Assembly (NCBI GenBank): GCA_026545225.1 | Contig: CM048849.1 | Span: 14,329,541 to 14,393,540, forward strand | DNA length: 64,000 nt | Reading direction: 5' to 3' | Source: Cornus controversa | Taxonomy: Eukaryota > Streptophyta > Magnoliopsida > Cornales > Cornaceae | Shown: positions 12,429-23,515 of the stretch, in pieces | How the letters are laid out: each line of letters starts with the position of its first letter | Numbering within the stretch: position 1 is the stretch's first letter | Notes under the pieces: model-generated | What the model was told of the DNA's origin: nothing | Databases searched by the model: none | What the model saw: the letters and a program-made list of their open reading frames with translations, nothing else | Position numbers and translations under genes: made by a program

Positions 12429-13652
12429 CTACTCGAGGGCGGGTGGTGGTGGTGGTGGCTCAGTGGGAGCAGAAGTGGAGGTGGAAGCTCGTCCTACAAA
12501 CAGGAACTGCAGGTCTTGCCGGAAGGCTCGGAACTTGTCTAGAATCGCCCTCTGACCCTGTGCCAGAGAAGAAATGTCTGAACGAATGCCCTCCAGCTGA
12601 CTCTGCATCACTTGGACGTGCTCGTCAAAACCCTGCTGGAGCCGCTCAACATCAGCTGCCAGGCAGGAATAGCCCGTCGCCAGGATGTCATGCCGCTCTG
12701 CAGCAATATCCATCTCCTCATCCTCCATCTCCTCGTCCTCAGACCCATCCCCTGCAGGCTCTCCCTCCTCCATCTCCACCGGGGCATCCATATCTACATC
12801 ATCTAGTGAATCACCCTGGTGGTCCTGTCGCTCTAGGTGTCGCCTCACCCGCTCCCAATAGGCAGATGTGAAGCGGGTGGGCGGTGCCAACTGGATGTCA
12901 GTATCATTGACCGGTATACTGGCACTACTGAGAAAAGCTGTGACCAGGAAAGGAAAGGGAAGCCGCCAGCTCGCTGATCGCCTCATCCTCTTGTTGACGA
13001 GACCGTCCCAGACTTTGAACATCTGCCCCCACACCAGCGACGGGACAGAAAACCACGTGCCCGTGTGGAAAGCATAGAGGCAACGGAGGAGGTCGCCCCT
13101 GCGCTCTGCCATGTGCTGTAGGGGACACGTGTTCTTGATGAGAACGGTGTCCAGGAACCACAGTTTGCTCGGGCACATCAATTTGGATGTGTAGTTGTGA
13201 CTGGGCATGGTAAACGCCCCGCCACACATGTCGATCACGATGGAGAATAGTGTCGTGTCTGCTGGAAGTGCGGCCTTGAAAAGTGGTCGACCGTCCTGGT
13301 CAACCATGTCTGGCGGCTGCTGGTGAGGGATGCCGAGCATCTATGCAATCCAGCTCGGCGTGATCGTAATCGTCGTGGTGCCCACGACTGTCTCTAATGT
13401 GTCCGGAGTTGTGCAGGAGTAGGTCATGCGCTCGTAGAAGACCTGCACTAAGCGCTCGTGTGCCACATCAGTGGAAGGCACACATAGTCGGTCGAGGCGA
13501 AGCCTCCTGAGCTCGGCGACAGTCCACGCAGTGTCGGGACGACTCTCGAACTCGCCTAGGGTGAAAATCTACTCCGAGTGAAACTTCCGAGACTGGAAGA
13601 CTCGCCCGGGCACGTCTCTAACTGCACCGGGTGCATTCTTCACCCTCGCCAT
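12429..13652 (-). pseudogene. Athila ORF3 (putative plant transposon protein domain), copy A, two stops
   Basis: From ATG at 13652 (MARVKNAPGAV) to TAG at 12429-12431. In-frame TAG codons near 13572 and 13342 break it, leaving 303 open codons downstream. The product resembles the plant transposon protein domain found with Athila/Tat elements (PF20167-like): ERLVQVFYERM, an HMLGIP-type helix, WFLDTVL, then RLPFPFL. An acidic stretch (EDEEMEDEEMD), a helical region likely to form a coiled coil (AADVERLQQGFDEHVQ...) and a polyproline tail PPPPPPALE follow. No signal peptide is visible. Its role is unknown; it sits where some retroelements carry env. GC content is visibly higher than in gag-pol. 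Confidence 0.75.
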
Positions 13653-13666
13653 GATCTCGGAGCGGT

Positions 13667-14037
13667 CTGCACTTTATTCCAAAAATTACGTAAATAAAAA
13701 GAAAATAAAAGGAATAATAAACTAAGAATAAAAATGAAATGAGGCCCTAGTCCATGGTGCTGACAGGAATTCAAAAAGTCGTTCTCAAAGAGACAGCACG
13801 AGCAGATGCAACCGAAACGAAGGGCCGTGGTTGCAAACCATGCAGAAAGCATTTGAAACAAAAAGAATGCAGTACCTTATCCCTACATGAATTCCTACCC
13901 CCCGAAACCCGCAAAATCCCATTACGAATATCGCAAATGCACCCATCCAACCCAACATCAACTGTATATGTTTATTACACCGTAGAATTATCAAAAATAG
14001 CGAGAAAGTACACAAAATGTAGCCATGCATCACTTAC
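13667..14037 (-). other. Putative 5'-UTR intron of ORF3, copy A
   Basis: On the element strand a strong donor GAG|GTAAGTG (14037 downward) and an acceptor GTGCAG (ending at 13667) enclose 371 bp of T-rich sequence, with the ORF3 ATG 14 bases further on. Donor, acceptor and spacing are conserved in B, C and D. It is a prediction from splice-site sequence. Confidence 0.6.
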
Positions 14038-14271
14038 CTCAAGGTGAAGAAGATGAACGACACACGAAGGTGAAAACCCAACTCGCAGCCGCGAAGAGAA
14101 GAGCGTGCGAGTGCTAGCGGCGGTCGCGGACTATGTCGAACGGCGATGGATGCTCAGGAATGGAAGAACACGGGTGTGACAGTGCTTGAGGAATCTCTGG
14201 ATCGCTCAGAGAAGAGAAGGAAGTCGGATGGTTTGAGGAAGGAATGTGGAAATGAGAGGGAAGCCCAACAG

Positions 14272-14296
14272 TTTAAATAAGATTTTGGCTCACGTG
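14272..14296 (-). promoter_or_regulatory. Predicted internal promoter for ORF3, copy A (G-box plus TATA)
   Basis: CACGTG at 14291-14296 and TATTTAAA at 14272-14279 on the element strand, followed by a pyrimidine-rich leader (CTTCCCTCTC-like) typical of plant start regions. The pair lies directly downstream of the palindrome array and about 230 bases before the intron donor. The same arrangement occurs in the other copies. Confidence 0.55.
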
Positions 14297-14309
14297 TAGG
14301 CATCGCGTG

Positions 14310-14715
14310 CATCTCGATTGATCGAGATGTGCATTTCAATCAATCGAGATTTTGATTGATTGAAATCCCACTTCGATCAATCGAAATCGCCTTCGATCGA
14401 TCGAGATTGGCTTCGCTCAATCGAGATCCTTCCTTCGATCAATCAAAATTTCTTCACTTAATCGAGATTTTTAATTCGATTAATCGAGATGTTACTTCGA
14501 TCAATCAAAATTTTATTTCGATCAATTCAAATCCCATTTTGATCAATCAAAATTTCGATCAATCGAGGACCTATCAAAGTGCTATCGAAGAATACTACCT
14601 CTCGGGACTTTGGATTTGGCAATTCTCTGTAATTTTTTGATCAATCGAGACTGAAATCTCGATCAATCGAAATCTCGATTGATCGAGATCCTGGTTTCGA
14701 TCAATCGAGATGCTC
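14310..14715 (-). repeat. Array of TCGATYRATCGA near-palindromes, copy A spacer
   Basis: Roughly 15-20 imperfect units of 15-20 bases, mostly of the forms (A)TCTCGATTGATCGAGA(T) or TTCGATCAATCGAAA, with irregular spacers. Some units have mutated arms. The units match those in this element's LTRs (six per LTR). Function unknown; position immediately upstream of the ORF3 promoter suggests a protein-binding array or a source of hairpin RNA. Confidence 0.85.
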
Positions 14716-14881
14716 AAAAACAGCCAGCTTAAGCTTTGCTTCATGGACTTGGATTTTTGGGAATTAGATACTAAGTTGCTGAGACACAAACTTTAACTTG
14801 GATTAAAAGGACATCATGGAAGCATGATAGCTACCATGGCTACGCCACCTTACACGTCTATGGCATGACGTTCGGATTGGC

Positions 14882-16454
14882 TCACGAGTCAAAATATATG
14901 GGATCCGTCAAAGTGACGACATCCACGTATTCGGTGGTAACTTGGTCATCCACGCATACTTTTAAGCGCTACCCGTTTACTTTGAACAACGAGCCATTTT
15001 TCAAGTCCTTTAATTCCACCGCTCCATGGGGAGCGACGGAATTAACCAAAAATGGACCATCCCAATGGGAGCGAAGTTTTCCGGGAAACAAATGGAGGCG
15101 TGAGTTGTACAACCATACTTTTTGGCCCGACGAAAAGGTTTTGACTCGAATATTACGATTATGAAAGGCTTTGGACTTTGCCTTATAGATTTTAGCGTTC
15201 TCATACGCGTCATGTCGCAATTCTTCCAATTCATTTAATTGAAGCTTTCGATTAGATCCGGCCTTTTGCATGTCAAAATTGAAAGTTTTAGTGGCCCACA
15301 TAGCTTTATGCTCCAATTCGACCGAAAGATGGCACGCTTTGCCATAAACCAACCGATAAGGTGACATTCCAATGGGAGTTTTATACGCGGTTCGGTATGC
15401 CCATAATGCATCGTTTAGTCGCAATGACCAATCTTTCCGGTCAGGCCGAACAGTTTTCTCAAGAATGTTCTTAATCTCCCTATTGGATACCTCTACTTGG
15501 CCACTAGTTTGAGGATGGTACGGGGTGACTACTTTGTGTGTGATGGAGTATTTGGTAAGCAAGGTTCGAAGGAATCGGTTACAGAAATGTTTACCTCCGT
15601 CACTGATGATGGCTCGAGGCGTACTAAACCGGCTAAAAATATTAGCTTGAATGAACTTAACCACGACTGCGTGATCATTGGTTTTGGTAGCAATGGCCTC
15701 TATCCACTTAGATACGTAGTCCACCGCCACAAGTATGTACTCATGACCAGTAGAGGGTGGAAATGGTCCCATGAAGTCAATGCCCCACACATCAAATATC
15801 TCAATAATAAGAATAGGGTTAAGGGGCATCATGTCCTTCCGAGACATCGCATCGAGGCGCTGACATCGCTCACAAGAGCGGCAGAATGAATATGCATCCC
15901 GATAAAGGCGTTGGCCAGAAAAATCCGCATTGTAAAATTTTTGCTGCGGTTTTCTTAGCACTAAAGTGTCCCCCACAAGCGAGTGTATGACAAAATTTGA
16001 GAATGCTTTGGAATTCACTGTTGGGTACACACTTACGAATTATTTGATCGGGGCAATATTTGAACAATTGAGGATCGTCCCAATAATATGATCGTGATTG
16101 TGAGAGAAAACGATCCTTCTCCTGTTTGGTCCAAGAAGATGGTATTTTACCGGTTGCCAAGTAATTAACCACATCTGCATACCAAGGGATACTCTCTTGA
16201 GAAATGACAAAGAGTTGTTCATCCGGGAAGGATTCACAAACTGGAATGGAATTATGGAGGGATTCAACAAGAATTCTAGAGAGGTGGTCAGCCACCACAT
16301 TTTTAGTTCCCTTTTTGTCTCTAATCTCAAAATTGAACTCTTGCAATAAGAGTATCCATCGAATATACCTAGGCTTGGTGTCCTTTTTGGCCAAAAGATG
16401 CCGGAGGGCAGCATGGTCCGAATAGACTATGACCTTTGAACCTAATAAATAAGC
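14882..16454 (-). pseudogene. Athila A Pol: end of RNase H plus integrase, broken
   Basis: Continues the upstream frame after a TGA directly following ALDKF. It contains the end of RNase H ([10 protein letters not shown]), the integrase zinc-binding region (H...H...CRSCERC) and the catalytic core with D in GIDFMGPF, D in ISDGG and E in [10 protein letters not shown], with the D-35-E spacing kept. A one-base insertion near 15902 shifts the frame between the zinc-binding part (16394-15870) and the core (16030-14969). A CAG-to-TAG change at about 14969 removes the final 30 or so residues, whose normal end would be at 14882. Integrase inserts the cDNA into host DNA; this copy cannot make it. Confidence 0.9.
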
Positions 16455-19400
16455 TCAAAATTTGTCTAATGCAAATACTACAGCAAGCAACTCCTTTTCC
16501 GTTGTGGTATAATTGATTTGAGCCTCGAAAAGGGTTTTACTTGCGTAGTAGATGACATGTGGTAGTTTGTCTACTCGTTGCCCTAAGACCGCACCCATGG
16601 CATAATCGGATGCATCACACATGATCTCAAATGGGAGGGCCCAATTTGGAGGGATTAGAATTGGAGCGGTTGTAAGCATGGTGCGGAGTTTTTCAAAAGC
16701 GTTAAGGCATGCTTCATCAAAGGTAAAGCAAGACTCTTTTTCAAGAAGGCGACACAAAGGCCGAGAAATCTTGCTAAAATCTTTGATGAAACGGCGATAA
16801 AAGCCCGCATGCCCAAGGAATGAACGAATCTCTCTCACCGTTGATGGTGGAGGAAGCTTGGAAATGAGTTCAACCTTGGCTTTATCAACCTCGATTCCTC
16901 TCTTAAACACAATGTGCCCTAGGACAATGCCCTCTTGAACCATAAAATGGCTCTTTTCCCAACTAAGAATCAGGTTGGTCTCTCGACATCGTTTGAGAAC
17001 ACAGGATAGATTTTGGAGGGACGATTCAAATGAAGGCCCAAAAATGGAAAAATCATCCATGAACACTTTCAAGAATTTTTCCACCATGTCCGAAAAGATA
17101 GACATCATACACCATTGAAACGTCGCCAGTGCATTGCACAACCCAAAGGGCATGCGTCTATAAGCAAATGTGCCGAAGGGACATGTAAAGGTGGTTTTCT
17201 CTTGGTCCCTCGGGTCTATAGCAACCTGATTATAGCTGGAATATCCATCTAAAAAGCAATAAAAACTTTGCCCGGCTAATCTCTCCAATATTTGATCAAT
17301 GAATGGGAGGGGGAAGTGATCTTTTCGAGTGTCTGAATTTAATTTCCTATAATCTATGCACACTTTCCAGCCCGTGGTGGTGCGTTGGGGAACTAATTCA
17401 CCCTTATCATTTGGTTGCACCGTAATACCTAACTTCTGTGGAACCACTTGAGTGGGACTAACCCACTTACTATCTGAGATGGGGTAAATAATTCCCGCAT
17501 CTAGTAACTTCACCACCTCCTTCATTACAACATCCTTCATATTTGGTTGTGCCTCCCTTGAGGTCTTTGCATCCTCTTCCAAGTGTATGTGGTGCATACA
17601 AATAGAAGGGTCTATTCCCTTAAGATCTGCCACACTCCATCCTATTGCTTCCTTGTGCTCTTTTAGCACTTTGATGAGTTCCATCTCTTGATCATTGGTG
17701 AGATTGGAAGCAATAATGACTGGAAGGGTCTCATTAGCGCCCAAGAAAACATACTTGAGTGTAGTCGGTAGAGGCTTGAGCTCAAGTTGTGGTGGGGAAA
17801 TTAGAGAAGAAGTTTGGGAAGTTTTGGACAAAGGAGGCAAGGGTTCTCTTGGAACTCTCCATTTAGGCAAATCCATGAGAGTATTGACATCGAGCATTGA
17901 GTTGACTTCACAAATAGATTGCTCAATGTCAAAATCATCATAGTTGAAGTCATTTAGGCATGCCTCTAAAGGATCCTTGGAAAGAATAGAAGAAAGTGCT
18001 TCTTGAACAAGGTCTTCCACTACATCGACACAAAAGCACTCACTTTCGTCTTTGGATGTGTGGTGGGAAGCATTGAAGATGTTCAAGCGGACTTTCATAT
18101 TCCCGAAAGAGATGTCCATCACTCCGGTACGGCAATTAACGCAAGCGTTTGCCGTGGCCAAAAATGGACGACCTAGAATGATAGGAATATGTCGATTTGG
18201 ATTTTGGACTGGTTCTGTGTCAAGGACTATGAAGTCTACCGAAAAGTAGAATTTGTCCACTTGAATGATTACATCCTCAATTATGCCACGTGGTTGCTTC
18301 ACCGAGCGGTCGGCAAGTTGTAACACAACCGTGGTATGCTTGAGTTCCACCAAACCTAGTCGTTGGTAAACTGAGAATGGAAGTAAATTGACACTAGCCC
18401 CTAAATCAAGAAGTGCCTTTTCAAATGATTGATTTCCGATGGTGCACGAAATGGTCGGAGCACCCGGATCTTTGAATTTAGGAGGGGCTTGGTGTTGGAA
18501 AATGGAGCTTATGTGCTCAGTTAAGAGGACTTTCTTAGGAATATTATTCCTAGATTTGCGCTTTTGAGTGCACAAGTCCTTCAAAAATTTAGCATAGGAG
18601 GGAATTTGTCGAATAGCATCAAGGAGAGGGAGATTGATCTTTACTTGTTTGAAGATCTCCATCATGTCTTGGATTTTCTCTCCTTGCTTCCCAAAATGAG
18701 AAGGTTCCTTCAATCTCTGAGGAAAAGGAGCCGGAGGTTCAAAAGAAGTGTCAAGATTTGGATTTGATGACGACACAACTTCACTTGCCTTTCCTTTTGG
18801 ATTTAATGGGATGTTATTCACATTTGGATTTAAAGGAAACACTTTTGGATTTAAATGGGATTCTTTTGGATTTGTGGATTGCTCATTGAATTCCTTCTTC
18901 TCTTCCTCCCCTACCTTGGAATTGATGATTTTATCACTCCTTAAGGTGGTGATTGATTGAACTTGCTCCGGAGGAGCATTACAAGATGAAGATGATGGAT
19001 CTTCAATCATATGAACACCCTTAGGATTTGCCACCGGTTGACTCGACAACTTTCCTTCCTCCCTTCTATTCAAGGCATTAGCTAGTTGCCCGATTTGAGC
19101 TTCTAACCTAGCCATAGATTGAGCATTAGCTTCAAGCTTAGCGATTAATTGAGAATGAGTTTGCAATAAGCGGGTATTAGCCTCAAGATTGCTTATCACT
19201 CTTTCTTCAAAGCCTTGGCTTCTCGGAGGAGGTGGTGGTTGTTGGTAATTGGATCTTTGCTGGTAAGGTTGAGGATTTGGCCTATATTGAGGCTGTTGAG
19301 ATTGGGAATTGAAAGAATTTTGCCCTTGAAAAGAGGGACTTGATTCTTGAGGTTTCCATGAAAAAGCCGGATGGTTCTTGTAACCAGGATTGTACATGTT

Positions 19401-19586
19401 TGAATATGGATCATTCATTTGTTTAGAGTACAAGGCATTCGCTTGCTCTTGAGCATAATCGGGAGATTGCCCGGCAATAGGACAATCTCGCACGAAATGT
19501 GAAGTAATATAGCAAAACGAACAACCTTCCTGATTTTGAACAGGTTGGCTTGGAGTAGGCAGCCCATTTTTCATGATTAAATCCAT
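16455..19586 (-). pseudogene. Athila A Gag C-terminus, protease, reverse transcriptase, RNase H (1043 open codons)
   Basis: The open block starts inside Gag (MDLIMKN) because earlier stops break the frame. In order: CCHC zinc knuckle CSFCX4HX4C (about residue 22), a proline/glutamine-rich linker, an aspartic protease with LDLGASVNLLP (about residue 394), RT with FLDGYSSYNQ (about 777) and the catalytic FMDDFSIFG (about 840), and RNase H up to ALDKF. RT converts the RNA to DNA from the tRNA-Asp primer, and protease matures Gag-Pol. The catalytic residues are present here, unlike in copy B. The block ends at a TGA that copy B shares at the same codon. Confidence 0.9.
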
Positions 19587-20503
19587 TTTTTGGGATAGGG
19601 CTTCTACTTACATGGCAACCTCATCTACCTGTGAAATTTCATGCACTCCTCTACAAGGTTGGGTGGCCTTCCCTTTTCTAGTGGAGGAGCGTTGAGCTAA
19701 ATTGTTGCTTAAGGTTTGAAAAAGTTTCCATGCCTCATCGGGGCTTTTCAAAAGGTATCCACCCCCACACGCGGAGTCTATCATTTGTCTATGTTACTCA
19801 CTCACCCCATCATAAAAGCTTTGCACTAGCTGCCATTTTGGGACAGCATGATGCAGACAAGATTTAAGAAGGTCTTTTAATCTCTCCACGTCTCATGAAA
19901 TTGTTCTTGGTCAATTTGGGTGAATTCGGTGATGGCTCTCTGAATATCACTCGTCTTTCCCATTGGGAAGTATTTTTTTAAGAACTCGATTTGCATCTCC
20001 GCCCAAGAATGGATTGAGTTAGGTTCTAAAGAATTGAACCAACTTCTAGCTTTATCTTTTAGGGAGAATGGGAACATACGCAGCTTTAGATTATCCTCCG
20101 TAAAGTGTGGTACACGAATGGCGGAACACAAAGAAAGGAAGTAATCTAAGTGCCAGTATGGATCCTCATTAGGGAGACCGTGGAAGCTATTAAGAAGGTT
20201 GATGGTGGAGGACTTTATTTCAAATTGATTTGCCGCTACATCCAGAAATTGGATACATGAAGGTACTTCAAATGTAGTCGGAAGGTAAAAGTCCATAAGC
20301 AACTCTCCTTGAGGAGGTGGAGGTGGAGGTGGTTGTTCATGATTAAAAGGAGGTAGTCAGGGAGGTTGCCTTTCATTTGGGTCCATGTTTTCCGTCCTAG
20401 GCAATATAGGGTCCGTAGAGGTTCCTCTACGTTGTCTAAGTGTTCTTTCAAGTTCACTATTACAAGGAAGCAAAGGAAGTGACAAGGACCGTCTACCTAG
20501 CAT
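19587..20503 (-). pseudogene. Athila A Gag N-terminal part, broken
   Basis: Begins at ATG 20503, the counterpart of the copy B start. Contains the Athila Gag capsid region (FEVPSCIQFLDVAANQF, MFPFSLKDKARSWF, LKKYFPMGKTS). Defects relative to B: GGA-to-TGA in the proline-rich N-terminus near 20357, a one-base deletion in HETWER near 19877, and CAA-to-TAA at about 19796 and 19604. Gag would form the particle that packages the element RNA. Confidence 0.85.
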
Positions 20504-20766
20504 GCATTAATAATAGAACAACACCTCAATACACAAAAATAAACAATAATATATACAAAAAGAATGAAAGAACTCAAACCACTAATTTTAGATTTTATAC
20601 TCACAAAGGGTTCCAACTTTAATCCTTTTAGATGCCCGCTATGTGGTATACCTAAAATCAAGAAATTTGAGCAATAAGAACAAAATATATACAAAAAGAA
20701 TGAAAGAATTTCTAGCCTAAGAATTAAACCAGATTTAATCTTTCAATGGAGACAATTACACCGTAG
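20504..20766 (-). other. Leader between PBS and gag, copy A
   Basis: About 260 bases, AT-rich, with a ~20-base direct repeat on the element strand (TTCTTTCATTCTTTTTGTAT and close variants), as in copies B and C. A dimerisation or packaging signal would be expected here; none can be assigned. Confidence 0.5.
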
Positions 20767-20784
20767 TCCCCGGCAACGGCGCCA
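20767..20784 (-). other. Primer-binding site, tRNA-Asp, copy A
   Basis: Element strand TGGCGCCGTTGCCGGGGA, complementary over 18 bases to the 3' end of plant tRNA-Asp and six bases inside the 5' LTR. It is the standard Athila primer site. Confidence 0.95.
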
Positions 20785-20790
20785 AAATTT

Positions 20791-22214
20791 TGATGTGGCT
20801 AAACTCGAATTATATTGTAAGCTTAATTTTGCCCTTTTTATCAAAATATAATTTAACCACTCGCAAGAGCACGAATATTTGTAGATAAGGTTCTATATAG
20901 AGGGTATCGATCCCACGAGGACTAGTAGCAATTGTCTTAAAGAAAGATTAATTCCACTTTAATCCTAAAAACAGGTTTTTGAATTTTTGTTTACAACCTA
21001 TTGCATGAATGTAATGACAATAAAATTAAAGAGTGAAGGATGGGAGAGAGAACTAGGGTTGGTTTCCACCACTAGCCATTCACATGTTCATAAGTGTAGC
21101 AAGCATGGGATTCATTAATTAAATGCCTAACAATGTCATTAGGCTTGTGACCTCAATGACATATCAAAAGATCAATGTGTGTGCTAACCTATCATAATTC
21201 ATCTTCAACAAGCATAGCTCTTCAACCTAACTAATTACCTATTTACCCTACTCTCTAAGTGAACCCTACATGCATCCAAACTACCTTGTCTTGGCATGGT
21301 CTATACAAGCAAACATCACACATTCATTTAAACACCATTATCTAGCCATCATTTGCACTTCTTGTGGAATATGCAAATGTTGTGCATTCAAATGACAAAA
21401 TCTACTTTAAGACAAGAATAAACTCCATATCAAATGAATATATAGAAGAAATGTATTAGTGTACATGATCACTAGGCTAAATAATCAACATTTAATTACA
21501 AATCCCAAGTGCTACAAGAAGGAACAAGTTTACATGGCTAGGGGTTGAAACCAACACCCTAGTAGAAGAGTTAGTTGCTCATGGTTGCCTTGTACTCTTC
21601 CATTGATGGAGAAGATGAAGCTTCTTGGTCTGGTTCAGCTCCTTCTCCTCTCTTCCGAATGTCTCTCCTCTTGATGGTCTGATGTGTGTTGAGAGATATA
21701 TGAGAGATATGTGGCTACTTTGTGCTTTAAGGCTTCATTTTTCAACCTTGGGGCCCACCATATATATATATATATATGACTATATATATCCCTTGTATCA
21801 AGAAGGTCCCCAAGGGTCTTGTTCAAGTCAGACAATCCCCCTAAGTCGTGCAAAAAGGGGGATTTTGTTACAAGTGGGAAAGCAGGTGAGCAAGTGGCCA
21901 AGTGGGTTCTGCAGAATCTCGATCAATCGAGATTGGATCTCGATTGATCGAGATTTTGATCAATCGAAATGAGATCTTGATCAATCGAGATTTTGATTAA
22001 TCGAGATCAACATCTCGATTGATCGAGATGCTTTTGGCTACAATTTCTGATTTTCTCTTGAACTGCAAAAAGCCTCAAATTTTGCTCCATTTACTCCAAG
22101 ACCTCTAATACATCAAAAACACAAAAATATCGTAAACATATCTCGGTAAACGCAAAAACGAAACTACCATATGCAATAAAGAGGGTTCAAATGCATAAAA
22201 TTGAACACTTATCA
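20791..22214 (-). repeat. 5' LTR of Athila A
   Basis: 1424 bp, TGATAAGTGTTC...TAGCCACATCA on the element strand. Contains six near-palindromes (about 21917-22031), the C5/G5 inverted repeat (about 21836-21866) and an (AT)n TATA-like region (about 21763-21788), in promoter order. Confidence 0.95.
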
Positions 22215-22219
22215 CCCTC
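22215..22219. repeat. Target-site duplication of Athila A, right copy (CCCTC)
   Basis: Matches 9211-9215 exactly. Confidence 0.95.
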
Positions 22220-23515
22220 CATCCAACAGCAAACTCTTTCCGAAAGCTGGGCTACTATTGCTACTACTCCAGCCCCTAAGGATTGCCAACCAGTTGCTTG
22301 GGAATTTGCTTACTTCAAACCAGCTCTGAATAGTGATGGAACTCGAATTGACCTGCTTGAGGATATTGGCAAGGAAGGTTCATTGTATTGGAGAAAGTGT
22401 TTGGTTGGCATTTTTCACAGGAGAATCACTTTCAAAGTGGTGGTTACAAATGGTCATAAACTATGGGATTGCAATGGACTCGACAAGGTCATTGTGGATG
22501 ACGATGGCACCTTTTTCTTCTGCTTTAAGACTATTGAGCAATGTGCTGTTACTCTTCGAGGAGGCCTATGGTTTATTGCTGGAAAGGCTATTAGTCTTAG
22601 ACAATGGTAGCTCAATTCTTCCTCTGAATTTGAAGATAACCATTGCAATACCTACATTTGGATTAAGTTGTACAATGTGCCGCTTGAGCTGTGGATTCCA
22701 AAGGGACTTAGTTACATTGCTAGTGCAATTGGAAAACCTCTTTTTGCTGACTCTAATACTCAGAATAGAAATAGAATCAGTTTTGCAAAAATGTGTGTGG
22801 AGGTTAATCCCCAATCACCATTGATTGACTCATTCCAAGTTTGAGTCGGGGAAGGGGGGACTATGTTACAGTTAGGGTGGCCTACACCTCTTGTAACTGC
22901 TTTGGACACTCTTTAGCCTCGTGTATAAAGTCCTTACCCTCATCATCTTCAACCCCTATTCCCCACTCACCCAGGACTTGCCAATAATGGGTAAAGACTA
23001 AAAGGAATGGTTTAATTCTTGTTCAAGCCTCTCCATCTTTGCTTCCCCAACCTTTTTCTATTTTTCCTTCAGCTTCTCTTAACCAACCCATCTTGTGTCT
23101 TCCTCACTCACCTTCATCTGACCATTCCTTATCTCTTAACCCTCTTTGCCAAGTTTCTTCACCTTCAACAGTGCCTATCCTTGAAGCTGAGACTAATGAA
23201 ATCAACATTTTTGTTGATCTTTCACCTCAGGATGTTGTTAAAAATCATGATTCTCATTTTACACAAACCCTTGGTCCTGCTCCTTTAACCTTGTCCAATT
23301 CCTTTGAACCCCTTTCTTCAATTGGTGATGGTGATGAATATGATGGTTCAGATGAAGAAGTAAGTAGTGATCCTACCCTCTCATTTCTTTTTGAGCAAGC
23401 AATGAAGGCTAAAAAGGTTGTGAAGGTCACTAAGGGAAGGAAATACAGAAGGCCTAGAATTTCTTCCTTGAGGGGTTTTAGAGGTTTGTCAAGTCTGTCT
23501 ATGTCTTCTCAATGA
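22220..23515 (+). pseudogene. LINE ORF1, main part (DUF4283 and decayed zinc knuckle)
   Basis: Continues the N-terminal segment ending at 9215. SESWATIA leads into a DUF4283-type nucleic-acid-binding domain (VAWEFAYFKPAL, FVGIF-like LVGIFHRR, LWDCNGLDKV, GGLWFIAGKAISLRQW), stopped by TAG at 22608-22610. Sequence beyond it still reads as family-typical (YIWIKLYNVPLELW, GLSYIASAIGKPLFAD) with further stops, then a degraded CCHC knuckle (CNCFGHSLASC). A Pro/Ser-rich and acidic C-terminal region is open at 23039-23515 and ends in a basic segment (VTKGRKYRRPR). The product would coat LINE RNA. The final TGA overlaps the ORF2 ATG. Confidence 0.8.

Larger units (their letters stand above)
9216..22214 (-). 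mobile_element. Athila-type Ty3/gypsy LTR retrotransposon, copy A (complete length, coding broken)
   Basis: A 13.0-kb element in minus orientation. It has two LTRs (20791-22214 is 5', 9216-10609 is 3'), a tRNA-Asp primer site at 20767-20784, gag-pol, a spacer with a palindrome array, ORF3, a non-coding tail and a PPT at 10610-10622. The 5-bp duplication CCCTC flanks it. The clade call rests on the Gag sequence (FEVPSCIQF, PFSLKDKA, LKKYFPMGK), the tRNA-Asp primer and the extra ORF between integrase and the 3' LTR. The LTRs differ by a ~30-base deletion in the 3' copy (counterpart 21403-21432) and scattered substitutions, so the insertion is moderately recent. Gag has at least three stops and a frameshift, Pol a shared TGA, a frameshift and a late stop, ORF3 two stops. 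Confidence 0.95.

Noticed and set aside
12443..12871. 142-codon proline-rich frame antisense to ORF3 (also at 60723-61142)
   Set aside because: Produced by the GC-rich acidic and proline codons of ORF3 read in reverse.
14310..14715. CRISPR-like array in the repeated palindromes
   Set aside because: Units are imperfect, unit length varies, spacers are irregular and short, no cas genes are near, and the context is a plant retrotransposon.
15497..15889. 130-codon frame antisense to integrase (also at 34208-34600)
   Set aside because: A shadow of the integrase coding strand; residue pattern matches no protein family.
21625..21972. Open frames inside LTRs (about 60-115 codons, repeated in every copy)
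   Set aside because: They cross the AT run and the palindrome array, change with each LTR and have no domain.
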